Assembly (NCBI GenBank): GCA_036850595.1
Contig: CM072168.1
Span: 14,313,982 to 14,377,981 of the forward strand
Origin: Rhyacichthys aspro
Taxonomy: Eukaryota; Chordata; Actinopteri; Gobiiformes; Rhyacichthyidae
DNA length: 64,000 bases
Direction of reading: 5' to 3'
Part shown: piece after piece, positions 38,527 to 50,200 of the stretch
How positions within the stretch are numbered: the first letter of the stretch is position 1
Layout of the letters: the number at the start of each line of letters is the position of its first letter
Position numbers and translations under genes: made by a program
Notes under the pieces: model-generated
What the model saw: only the letters and a program-made list of their open reading frames with translations
What the model was told of the DNA's origin: nothing
Database searches by the model: none

Positions 38527-39202
38527 TTATGATATTCACACCCAGCATTCGAGATGATTTATTTGACTGTTTGAGGTCTGGCAGTGAGTCAAGCATTCCC
38601 AAGGCATTTGGTTATGACCTCCTAAATCTCAGGGAAGAGTATTGACTGCCTATAGTGAGCTAATTATTGATGCTAACTGCCTGTAATGCTGCCAATGCCT
38701 TAAAGAATTACTGGCACACGCAGATAAACCTCTCAACCTTTCAGCCTGTGCTACCTTGTCATTGTCAAAGGTCGACATGTACCGGCATGTAACACACAAT
38801 GTGCCCATATGGGAACGCAGGGGTTTGATTTTAGGAATGTCACAAGAGGGATTCCAGTTATAGTACATTTCCAAGTATATTTTGAAATGTCTTCTAAATT
38901 AACATATTTTGCATATTTTTAATAGAAACACACACAGTAATGCACCATTCTTTTATATCATAGTCCATAAACTTTATTCCTTCATATTTATCCTTTAGAG
39001 GTGAAAAAAAATGTAATAATAAATGAATAATGAAAAAAAAAACAAAAAAACAAAACAAAACTAATCTGTTTTCTTCTTTTTCAGCATATCAAGCAAGACA
39101 AGTCCCTGTAATTTTATTCATTTATACTTATTAGCTCTCAGCCCCAAAAAATGTATGCTGCAGAGGAAGTTAACATGGCACTGTCTGCTTGCAGCCATGC
39201 AC
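38527..39202. other. Noncoding DNA with an A-rich tract
   Basis: An A-rich low-complexity tract interrupted by C occupies about 39005-39061. Nothing coding is recognised. Confidence 0.65.
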
Positions 39203-39227
39203 ATTATTATTATTATTATTATCATTA
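39203..39227. repeat. (ATT)n microsatellite
   Basis: About seven ATT units followed by one ATC interruption and ATT. Confidence 0.88.
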
Positions 39228-39639
39228 TATATTTTACCGCCAGTAGCATTAAAAGAACCACACCTGCGGAACTGACATTATGTATCATTTCACCATGTTT
39301 TAAATATCACTAAGCATTTTACGTTGGAACAGAGAGCAGGACATTTACTTAGTGTTTTTGTTCGCACCTTGTCCACACGCACGCTGCTCATTTCACACTC
39401 AGATGCCCCTGGCGTTGTTAATAGAGGTCACATTGAGATGGGCCTCTTGTGAGGTTTTTACCCATTTCTGTATCTAACAGTTCCATTTATGATGATTACA
39501 ATGCACACACACTCTCAGTTTGATGACCAGCGCTAAAACTTTAAAGACTCTAAATGCCTGCACCAAATTAAAAGCAGCGCAACTCCAAATCTTTTTCTTT
39601 TAAATATTTCCTTCTCCACTTCCTGTCTCAGTGATATAC

Positions 39640-39960
39640 TAAAATGATCTCCGGGTCCTGAAACATGTGGGACCACCCCTCCATTTGACACCATTGACAA
39701 ATTGATAGGTAGTCAGCGAGGCAGGCCTGAGACCCTGTCATTCTTTAGCTGGACTGATTGGATTCCATTTGTCTCCACTGAGGAAAGGCAGCGATTACAA
39801 ACAGATAAACAGAGTGGCACTACATGGCGGTTAGCCAGCGCTCGCTTGAATCCCCAGTGACAGCGAAGGAGATTGAGAGTGTGTGAAAGTAGTGTGCTTG
39901 AAAAACTTTCAAGGCAATGCTGTTCACCATGGCACCGTGGTGAAGGATAATGACACAAAA
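39640..39960. promoter_or_regulatory. Regulatory-looking noncoding block
   Basis: Balanced composition, no simple sequence, and scattered ACTGATTGGATT and GCGATTACAAAC type motifs. The 81-codon minus-strand frame across it has no domain. Candidate conserved noncoding element by texture only. Confidence 0.25.
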
Positions 39961-41544
39961 CTTTTCAAATGTGGGAATTTATAGAGATCCTATTGTCAGT
40001 GACAGTGTATAAGGAAAAAAGTGTTAGGTCTTAGCTAATTGGCTTTTTACAACTGCAGTGCGATACAGAAATGATGCCAATTCATTTTCTTTTCATTTTG
40101 ATATACTGCAGATATGTATCAATATTTTTACCTCTGAAATGGTTGTCTTTTTAATTTGTGTTTTGCACCTCTGCTGTGTTCTCCAGTGTATCCATGGTGG
40201 GTTGATGATGAAGAGGAATATCTTTAGTGCTGGTGGGGGAAGGACAGGCCCTGTTAACTTGGCTCACTGGCAAGTCCCAATGACAAGAGGCTTCACGGGC
40301 CATAAACCCAGAGGGATGAGGGAGAGTTGAAAATGGCCGACCGTCTCAATTTTATGCCAGACTGCCTTTTGCCTTCTCTCATTTTTGCTGCCCTTGTGTG
40401 TATGTGTGTGTACCTCGTATTCAAAATATCTCTTCCTCAGATTATCACCGATCACCCTTTGTCTTTGTTTGGCTCATATTCTTTCCCTTTGCAAACTCGC
40501 GCTCAAACAGTCCTCGTGATAGTGATTCCAACATGGCCTCATAGTGGATCTTTGCTTACTAGAAGTGTTTGTTGAGACTGAATGCACAGCTTGGGCTAAG
40601 TGGTGCATGTTACTATCCATGTACACATGCACTATCTTGCAGTTCCGTGTTGAGCATTACCAAGCCAACCGAGTGGAATGGCAGCTTCATTATGATTGCT
40701 GCTGGCATATCAGGTCGCAATTATCAACGCTGGCTTATTCACTCTTTAATTGCCTCATTTAATTTGTTCACATTTGGTGCCGAACAATGTCAACCTGCTG
40801 CAGTTGAAACCAATTTGCTCCAAGGACATGAAACATACACGACTACAAGTCTTCTGTTTGTGGGTACAAGTGTGTGATAAAACTGCTTAAGTTGGCAGTG
40901 AAAAGGCTGACAAATGGCATTCCTATGTGGTTTGTAAACTATGTCGGTATGTTTTATGTTACATGAGCTCTCCGTTTGTGTGAATAAGTGATTGTGTGGG
41001 AGAAAAAGAAATAGCCTTTGCCCAAAAATGGCTCCAAAGGTTAGCCTTTTTTCAATAGCGATTTAAAGGTAAATTATCACGGCCAACTGAACAACTTTTT
41101 ACCGTGTCGTCTGATTTCTGGTGGGAATTGATGCTGTTGTCTGAATTTCTTAGCTTTTGTATTACCAGCCTCCTTTTAAAGTAACAGCATTAGACCCACT
41201 GTTGGCTGTAGACATTGATACGGACCCCATACAACCCTAAAATTACACTAAAGAATCACAAATCTTCAAAGGTTGAATGGTCTATCACATTTTTTGTCCT
41301 TGTTATTACATGTAGCACACTGAGTATAAGCTGCAACCCATTGGCTGCATTTGGGGCTTCTTATGACCAGATATTGTTTGTATGTGACACTGTCAGTCAC
41401 TTCCACTCATTAAAGAGCATCTGCGACTCTAGTGTTCCTGAGTTCATTCAGGCTATTTGAGGTAAAACCAGCCATACTTGCTGTAAAGAGTAACAGTGTC
41501 ACATCGGTCTGTGTGTGTAGGAGTGTGTGTGTGAGCGAGTCTCA
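39961..41544. other. Noncoding DNA, no gene
   Basis: Overlapping open frames at 40058-40877 (72 to 102 codons on the plus strand) have no recognisable domains. Short GT runs lie near 40390-40410 and 41510-41535. Confidence 0.6.
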
Positions 41545-41745
41545 TTGTTAAGTCCAGTGGTGATGCCAGCCTCATTAAGATTGATGAGGAGCGCCCAATG
41601 TCATGGCTGGGTTAGCAGCCCATTGGCAAGCTATGGTCGCCCGCTACCGTGCTCTCAGCTCTGCAACGCACCACATAATTATCTGGTTAAACGTCAAATG
41701 AACAGGGTAATTTATTCACCTGGATTATTTATGAGACCAGTCTGG
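41545..41745. promoter_or_regulatory. Candidate conserved noncoding element (HOX/PBX, CCAAT and OTX-type motifs)
   Basis: This is one of the most enhancer-like segments in the window. It combines CTCATTAAGATTGATGAG (41571-41588), two opposed CCAAT boxes (CCCAATG at 41594-41600 and CATTGG at 41621-41626), ATAATTATC (41675-41683), and an OTX-type GGATTA directly abutting TTTATGAG (41722-41735), within balanced, non-repetitive sequence. The 74-codon open frame across it (41527-41751) has no family resemblance. Enhancer function is inferred. Confidence 0.4.
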
Positions 41746-44700
41746 GGATAGAAATGTTTCCTGCCTGACCGTTCAAACAGGGACAAGAACTCTTTAAGGC
41801 GCACCTTGTCATGCAAACAGCCAAGAGTTTTCCTCTTTCGTCTCAGTTGAGTCATCGCTTCTGAACAAGAGCAAAATGTCCATCAATCAGCCAGGCTTTT
41901 TTTTTTTTTTTTTTGGTAATTACATATTTTCACCATTTCCAAAGTAAGTTACTATCTATTTAATTCTATCAGTTACATTTTGTGGAGCAAAACATATGCA
42001 CAATGCTTGCGGACTGGTCTTAGGCTGTACTGTCTGTTCATGCACACTTTTAACTGCTCTCTGTTGGAGTTTAACCTTTCCCAGTTCCCAATGCAGAAAG
42101 ACTGACCCTATCCATTATAAAAGCACCTTGGCACGTGCTGCAAATGTAAAGTGGGTATTTAATTATTTTTTTTTTTAAATGAATATACATTGCGACTGGT
42201 GGCTAACCCAATTATCTTATAATTATTAGACAGAGTATGTTTTATTTCTGACCATATCCATGCAAATACTTAACATTAACTTCTTAAATCCTAGGATAAT
42301 GTGAACATACTAGGTAGACTGTAAACTTTATTCCAAAATATCCCACCAACCAGTGTTGAAGGCTCTAGAAACAATCTCTTCTAACCTGAAGACTTAAGTT
42401 TGGGGTTAAACAAAAAACAAAACTGAGCAGAAGGCTTTGGACAGTCACCGCTTTCCTTAAATCCCTTTGTAATGCCTCGGCTTGAATATTAAGCTTCCCA
42501 CAGCACACAAGATTGAGTAAAACAGAAATTCACAGCCACAATGATTCAAGGAGACTTTCTTTTACAAAGTGGGCCAACAATGTGCAGAGAATATCTTATG
42601 AGATGGGGAGGAGTGAGAAGCAGCCCACCCCCTGCTACTTCCTCTCGCGGAGGAAGTGAGAGTGGAATACTGATAGCGGCACCAAGAACCTCCTCATTAG
42701 GAAACACCATATGGTAGCACCAAACAGGAGCCTGCTAGCTAGTGGGCTGAAGTCTACAACTGAGTGATCATTTGTAAAATTTTCAGCCAAAATGTTCCAA
42801 TAATATTCTGTTTATTGTCATTTGGTACAACAAAAGTGAGGTTATCCATTTAAATAAAGTCTTTGTGTTGTGTTAATGGGGTGAAAGTTTTGTAGAAGTT
42901 CAAGGGATCTGGTCCTATTTAATAAAGGATTAACAATCTGGGGAATTGCTTCACTTTAGAGTGTAAGCATGTGGTGTGAAAGTGAATTGATGCCATCCAT
43001 GATCTGATTACACAGCCAGATGGAGGTTAACAACACTCACTCCCAGATGCTGCATTACCATTTGATTGCAGGTCACAAAATAATCAGACAAGTGGTCATT
43101 TGGAGGGCAGAGAATGCATTATGTGAGCTAAGTGCAAGTGCTCAGGTAATCTCATTGAATACATTACATGAGAATGAAAACTGAAGCACACAAACAGAAT
43201 TGGATTTACTAATGTGGCACTGCTCATTGAGTGGACAGAACTTCACAGCTACATTATTTTACCTGCTAGTATCATTTTCAATCTGTCATACTAACTTGAG
43301 TAAACACTGTCTCTGTTGTATAGACAGACCATACTGGCTCTGTGTAGCACTCAACACCTTCAACCACATTTCTTTTTCTTTTTGCCAGTTATTTATTTAT
43401 TTATTTTTTTAGCTTGACTTTGCACAACCAGTGCTTTTTTTGTTGACCATCATCCTTTTGAAACTCTGCAGTGTTCGATCATTTTCTTTCTGATCCCAAA
43501 ACAGACAAAGGGTTGTGTGTAATCGTGTGTTAATCTTAATTTTTCTAAACCTGATACTTTTGGAAGTTTGGTTTTGCAATCTTGTTTTTTGAGTAATCAT
43601 TGTCTCTGCGGTCTACCTAAAGTTACACAATCGAGACTTTAACTATGACTTGAATTTATGGTTTTGCAAAGACATAAAAAACTCCTAGTTATCGCCATGA
43701 TTGGGTAGAGGTTAATCTTCCAAGAATCCACTTTCATGCTTAGTAACAAGTTATGAATCCAAGAGTCAGAGGATCCGATGCAATGAGGTGCACATTTCTT
43801 TAGGTTTCTGGCTCTGTCATATGTAATAGTGAGTAAAACTCAGTGATTCTGTTGCTGTCTGATCCTCAGAGGGAACATGGCCAAGTATGGCTCAGAGGTT
43901 GAAAGGGAATTATTAACACAATTCATGCCCTTCAGCTGTTTTTCCTGTCGGACAGAGATGGGAGAAAATAATAATATGGCTGGCATTATGTCTACATATC
44001 TCTTCTTTTATAGTCCAACCCAGTGGCTGTCAACTGTGTAGAATCTCGGTCCTCCTCTCTCTGATAGATAATGAGACTTAGGAATAAAAAATGTGCAGTG
44101 AAAAAAGCCAATCTCTTTCAGAGTGATCGCAGAGGACATAACATCCATCTTAGCTGACCGACGTTTCAGCAGGCTGCATCACTCAAACACGATGGCTTTT
44201 GGTGGAGTCTTTGTGTTTCGTTTTGTAAGTGTGAAAGTAACACTCGGAGTGGCAGAGATCAAAAGCTTATAAAATGGCTTCGGAGAATACTGGCAGGGTG
44301 ATTGCTCTTTTTCTGCACTGCTTCAGAAAATGATCTTCCATTTTCTCTTAGATGCCCTAATCTTGTGAGCATTTGTGATCTTGCATAGGATGTAAAATAT
44401 GCATGTAAAATAGTATTTGTGAGTCTTGGATGTGTCAGAGTGCTTTCAGAAGCTTCTTTTTAGATTGAGAGAGCAAATGGGTGCCTTGAATTGCTCATTG
44501 TATTGTTGAATATCCCTTAAGTTTTCCCTTTTTTACACTGTATGTGTAATTTTCATAAGTGAATGATTGGTATTGTCCTGAAGAAGCATTACTGACTCAC
44601 GAAAAAGCTTTTCTCCAGCACCTCCGTTAAAAACATGAAACATGGTCAATGCCAGTAGAGCAATAGCATGGCCATAAATGATCTCAGTAGGTGCCAGACA

Positions 44701-44879
44701 CTCCAACTGACTTGTGTGAGAGAAGAGTGGGAAGTATTTGTGTAATGACTACCTAGGCTTTTCTCACAGTAACATTATTTGGAAAGCTAAAGTGTGTGTG
44801 GGTTGGATGCTAACTTTTGATTTGTTAAGTCTGTAGTGTAATTCAGTTGCATAAACATCTAGAAAAGCTGTCATTGGTT
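41746..44879. other. Noncoding DNA, no gene
   Basis: A run of about 18 T lies at 41897-41914, and TTTA repeats followed by T lie at about 43389-43410. A moderately GC-rich patch at 42600-42730 is unrecognised. No exon is supported. Confidence 0.6.
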
Positions 44880-45560
44880 ATTTTTGAGGGCATCAGGGGG
44901 TCATATTCATATTTTTGGTGATCATTTCTCAACCTCCTTGATCTGCCTTTTACTGCAGGGCTCAGTGGCACATGCTCCTAAAGGCAAGTCTCATCCTGAG
45001 GCCTCGAGGCATCATGTTTGGACACCCATAAGAATTGGACTTGATCCATCATGTTGGGTCATTTATGACACTTATTGAGTCCCACACACCCCTCACCCAC
45101 ACACCAAAGGGAATAGCTCGAACTGAACTGAAAATTGATTCTCATCATTATTGGTCCCAAAGCCCTTCTCCCTTCGAAATCCACACTCACAGACCTGTGG
45201 AAAAGGTCAGGGAAATTACCTCTTATTGTCGGGAGGATTTGGTTGCATGTTCTGATATTGATTTGTGAATTCAATGAATTTTTTCTACATTTTTGTGCAT
45301 TTTTTTCTTTCCTTTTGGCAGGGGAGCATCCACTAGGGCCCGTTTGTGTTGCTGTTTGGCTGGGGCACCCACTGTGAAGCTGATGCTTTGAACGCGCTCC
45401 CAGATGTGCTTATTCCAGCGTAGTGGTTCATTTGAGGAGCTTGGTTAATTAGTGTGTCTCCGGGATTCTGTTTTGTTTGAATCATTTGAGTCTATACACA
45501 TAAATGCCTCATTGTGGATAATATTATCGAGTAAGCATGTGCAGGCCCATGTGTTCCAGG
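44880..45560. promoter_or_regulatory. Regulatory-looking noncoding block
   Basis: A longer stretch of complex sequence. At 45300-45321 a pyrimidine-rich run ends in TTTTGGCAG, a good splice-acceptor look-alike, but all three downstream frames close within a few dozen codons with no recognisable peptide. Better read as candidate conserved noncoding DNA than as an exon. Confidence 0.25.
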
Positions 45561-46438
45561 GTAATTGTCTCTCAAGAAGCTTTCAACCGTCTCAGGCTTT
45601 TGAATGAACTCATTGCAGAATGTTTTTCTGCATCATCAAGCATCAAAGATATTTTTTATTTATTATATATTTTTAACCACTATGCCTTTGTGCGTTTCAC
45701 TCTCTCTGAACTTTGCAATGTAAGAAAGTGTTGTTAATATACATACGTCTATCATGTTGCCTTAGATTTATAGATTTTTTTTATCGATTTAAAGCTGTTA
45801 ATAAACATTGCTGTAAATCTAACTCTGAGTTAATTCATCAGAGTGGCCATTTTTAAGATCTTTTTAATCGGATCTACTCGTTGATCGAATGTCCCTTAGA
45901 TTTTCTCCTAATTAATCATGTGTATATATGAGCCTTGATGTCTAGTGATTGAAATGATCAGACTATTTTTTTCATCCAAATATTGAGAAGCTATGTCAGT
46001 AATGATGTTACATTTATTACCTTCTTTAAAATGTTGAATAGTTCCACTTGGTGTCTCTGAGCAGGCTCAACAACTCTCCATTCTTAAGCAGAGTGCTTTT
46101 AAGGCCATGTTGGAAAACTTTAGACTGCTAATGCATTACAAGGAGACTTATATCACTCCCAGAAACATATTTGTCTTCCAGTAGCAACATTCAGAGCTTC
46201 CTTTTAAGATACAGAATATTCCCAGCAGAAAATGAGATTTTCGTTTTGACTTAACTGATTCATTGTACGTCTTGTATAAAGACTGTGATTCTGATGAGCT
46301 TTTTTCAACATAAAAGACATAGACATTTCACTCCTGGTGCTAATGTAGTTAGCATTTTTGGTTAGTGTAAACAGACAACATTGATTTTATCTAGCAAAAG
46401 ATTAGACTTTATTTTAAATAGCATTAGAATCACATAAG
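45561..46438. other. Noncoding DNA, no gene
   Basis: AT-rich sequence with nothing recognised. Confidence 0.6.
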
Positions 46439-46560
46439 CGGGGCGCCTCAGTGGCTCACCTAATGGAGCAGATACCACATGCTTGGGAGACACAGTTTCG
46501 GTTCCATCTCAGGTCATTTGCCCAATGTCTTTTCATTCCATTTATTTATTTATTTATTTG
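46439..46560 (+). mobile_element. tRNA-headed SINE fragment with (TTTA)n tail
   Basis: GGGGCGCCTCAGTGGCTCAC followed by CTAATGGAGCAGATACC is the tRNA-like head of a common fish SINE (box A region TGGCTCACC). CGGTTCCATCTC stands where box B (GGTTCGANTCC) is expected. A short body, CATTTGCCCAATGTCTTTTC, matches the usual CATTTGCTGCATGTC segment of that family as I remember it, and the copy then runs into TTTA repeats. This is a different SINE family from the V-SINE copies. Only the first 90 bp or so are recognisable. Confidence 0.65.
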
Positions 46561-46779
46561 TCAGGGACCATTTTGCTGCAATTAAATAATATAATTTTTG
46601 TTCCTTTAACATATTTAAATTGCTTATCCAGATTTTTGGAAATGTCAACACATTTGGGACATTGGGTTCAAAGGCGCACATTATTTTTTTCCACAGTTTA
46701 GGTATGTGCATAGTTCCTAGCGCTGCTGAGCACGTGTGTACACAGTACACACAGAGCTCATCCCCAGGAGTTGTCTCAG
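46561..46779. other. Unassigned sequence after the SINE tail
   Basis: The stretch starting TTTGTCAGGGACCA directly after the TTTA run vaguely recalls the end of another fish repeat, but I cannot name it. A 66-codon minus-strand frame is unrecognised. Confidence 0.4.
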
Positions 46780-47215
46780 ATCAATAGGTGGTGGATGGGC
46801 CAGTCATCGATCAGCTCAGTGCACAGAGGCTAATTTATGCCACTGCTCCGACGATTCCTACACACCGAGGCACCAGGGCGTGAAATTCAAATTATTATTA
46901 TAGCCAGGCAATTCCATTATCTGAGGGAAGGATATGTCGCTCTGGCACATATCGGCTCTCTTTCTTGTGTAAAGTCAGAAAGGGAAAAGGAGGAAGGGGG
47001 CCAAGGCTAGCTCTCTGTGGCCGTGGAAGTGGGGAAGTTATTGCCCCACTTTATCACTATGGCCTTACTTTCTCCTCTTACACTGAGAAGCCCACAGTCG
47101 ACACAATAAAAGCTGCTGGTGTTCATTCTGTGGGGACTAATGCGCATAATTATTCCTCTGCTGGTGCTTTTGCTGTGATCCAGGTTGCTCACTATATGTA
47201 AGTAATGTGAAACTA
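46780..47215. promoter_or_regulatory. Candidate conserved noncoding element cluster
   Basis: Two complex, balanced sub-blocks (about 46780-46980 and 47080-47200) flank a GC-rich purine stretch. They carry AAATTATTATTATAGCC, CAATTCCATTATCTGAGG and ATAATTAT (47146-47153) motifs. Overlapping opposite-strand frames (plus 46965-47201, minus 47007-47306) have no domains. The texture is that of a developmental enhancer. No alignment was possible. Confidence 0.35.
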
Positions 47216-50200
47216 ACTTGATTATTCTTTTCATTAATACATCATATGAACGATTTCTATTCATGCTCATAATTTTAAGAATGATAATTTGACACACATT
47301 TTTCACTTGACACCGTTTGCTTTGAACTGTGTCTGAATGCTAAATAATTCTATTAAAGTCAAATCACAATCACAGGAAGTACTCAATAATGCCTATCATT
47401 ATGTGCATTCTTAATGGAATCTGAATATAGCTATGCTCATTTTCTGTCCCATTACTACCCTTTGATGCTGTAGATGCTTATGTTATGTCTCCAGTATATT
47501 ATAGACTCACTATGAAGACTGACTCCTGAAATCAGTATGTGTAAATGTCAGAGCCTGTCTGTTTTTCCAAGCCAATCACATGGCTGCTTTTCTACTTGTT
47601 GAACCATAATTTACTGGGGTTCATGGGCCTACATGTAACTATGGAGACAACGAATGTGTTGTTGCTTTAAAAAAAACCTTGACTCTCACAATAACAGTAT
47701 TTACAGGTACTTATTGCGCAGGTTTCTTGTCTGTTCTCTTTCTTTTTAAACAATTACTGGATTGTAAACCATATTGTGTGTGCCAGTGTTTCTGCTTGCC
47801 TTCTCCCTCTCAGCCTCTGGTAATCTATGGTCCATTCCTCCTTACGTCGGCCTAATTCTGCTGTAATAATTTTAAAATTGTTCAACTTTTTGAGTCTATA
47901 CATGAAACAAATAAAGCACCAAACATAATCAATTTGTAATCTCTGCAATTAGGAGAGTCTAACCTTGACATATCTCACTGTGGACTCAAATATTTAATTA
48001 CTTTTAATCAAAAGCCAAAAAGTAATCAGTGATCACATAATGGAGCATAGTGTCACTCTGCTGATAGGAGCCACAGATCAGAAAATCCTGCAAAAAGGCC
48101 CACGAGAAGTTTAACTGAGAGAAAAAGAGAAGGTTAAAATAGAACTGATAAGAAAAGTGGAGAGTTGGAGGGAGTTTAGTGAAACTCATTAAAAACAAGT
48201 ATATCAGTAACGGACAGTGGCTTGCTCAATGTTCAAACGAAAGGCTAGTTTCTTGGCTGTGAGTCACAATTAGTTTGCACCACCAGGGATATCAGCACTG
48301 CTCTGCATCTGCACTTATTCTGTGTGCAGAAAACGGGAAAGGGCAACAAACACGTACAAACTCTCTCAAATACACTACAATAATGCGACTTGATGGCGTG
48401 GTGGCGGCATTTTCTGACTCTAGGACAAATCATTAATCTTAGAAATTGTTGTCTCTCAAACATCAATTCTTCAGACAGTGTTTCGAAATGACAACTTTTC
48501 TGAGATTTTTGTTAGATTTTTTGTCGACTGATTGTTACATTAGTCATCTGAAAGGCAGTACAATCATGAAAAATAATTTTATGTTCATGTGTTATTACCT
48601 CAGTTAATTTAAAAAATGTAATGCTGTTGACAATGAGCCAATCAAACAAATATTTTACTGACCCTTTTGACTATAAGCAGTTGTTCAATGAAATGTATCT
48701 TTGTGAGGCTTCATTCACACTGTTAAACTTGCTGGATTTGGAAAAACAGTTCAGTCAAATCCAGTTAGGAATGCTTACACATAGAATACAGTGCAAAGAG
48801 TCAGACCCTTGGCCTTGATCTAATTTGAGAAGATTGATTTCAACTGACAGGCCCTGTTTCCGTGATTATCCAAAGACATCTGGTTCGTGAAGGTCTGGCA
48901 TCAGACTTGGGCTGACATTTATGTGTGTCCTGTATGTCTTAGCCGTTGTACAGCCTACATTTTTTACCTTTAATCCTGGAGAAATTGCACAATTAAATCA
49001 ATAATGCAGAGTTAAGTGGTTTTGAAGTATGGTTATTTCTCAGTTCCTGTCTTGCACTTTTACAACAGTGACTTTCAGACTTTGCAATTTGTGTAGCTAT
49101 TTATTGTGAGCTCGATGAAAAGGGTTTTGACAACACGCACATATATGCTTTATAACTTCATCTATGAAACACGCACAACATGTTAAAGTTTAATGAAAAA
49201 TTGTCATGCTCGTAGGCCTACTCTGTAAGTGTAGCTTGATCTCCAACTCCCCTTGTTTATGCTGAGATGCTTAAGTGAAAACATTACAAACAGAAGGATC
49301 TCTATATACTGTATACTACTTAGAGGCCACAGCTAAGCATTACTTGTTCACTGCAGCCTTCTATTCACATGAATACTCTCAATCTCTTAGCATAATGTTC
49401 AGTTCTGCTGCTCATTGCCAAATTTCATAAGAATGTCTGAATGGCTTTGACCCTGCCTCATGGGTTGTTCTTTTCATGTCTGTTTGTCCCAGAAATGGGT
49501 GTTAACATAGCAGCCATAGTGGGAAAAGGCCTGTGTTATTTATCAATGTATGTATTTATTTAGCAGATGATTGATTCTTTCCTCTTTCTGCCCTGAATGG
49601 GTTAAACGTCACAAGCCCCTCTGTTCCAGGGAGATTGCATTCAGGGCTGCTGCCAGACCAAATAGGCAACCAGTCCGTCTGGTGATGAAAGGGTGAAGGA
49701 GGGAGCAACCGAGAGGGGAAAGAGAAAATAAAAGTTCAGGCAAGGAGGTTAAGAAGAAGAGGGATTTACCCAGTGGTCTTCTTTTGGTCTATTTATGAAA
49801 TAAATCTGTTCTGCAAAATTAAATATAAGAGGTAGTCTTTATGTGTCACAAACCAGGTATTTTAATGTTATATGAACAAAAAAGTTAGCTCATGACTTAT
49901 TAAAGTTAAATATGGTTTGCTTTGAACCATCTTAAGGTATTTAATGAATAGTTAACTTTAACCAAACTGGACTATGTTAGTAAAGTTGACTCTAATTACA
50001 ACATATAAAGTAATTTAGAGCATTTACAGTGCAATTCTTCACATTGCATATTTAATTTAACAATTCATTTACAAGACACATGACTAGCTCTTCGTTGCCT
50101 GTAAAGACAGAGCAGGTTACACAGACAAGTACTACTGTATTTACATTGTTGCTTACATTTTGAAGCAGGTAATATTACAGTAGTTTTAAGGGCATTTTAA

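Noticed and set aside
45300..45377. Strong splice-acceptor look-alike ending TTTTGGCAG
   Set aside because: All three downstream frames close quickly and no recognisable peptide follows. Pyrimidine-AG runs are frequent in this sequence.
46550..46750. TTTGTCAGGGACCA after the TTTA tail, possibly another repeat
   Set aside because: Only a vague resemblance to a remembered fish repeat. It could not be bounded or named.
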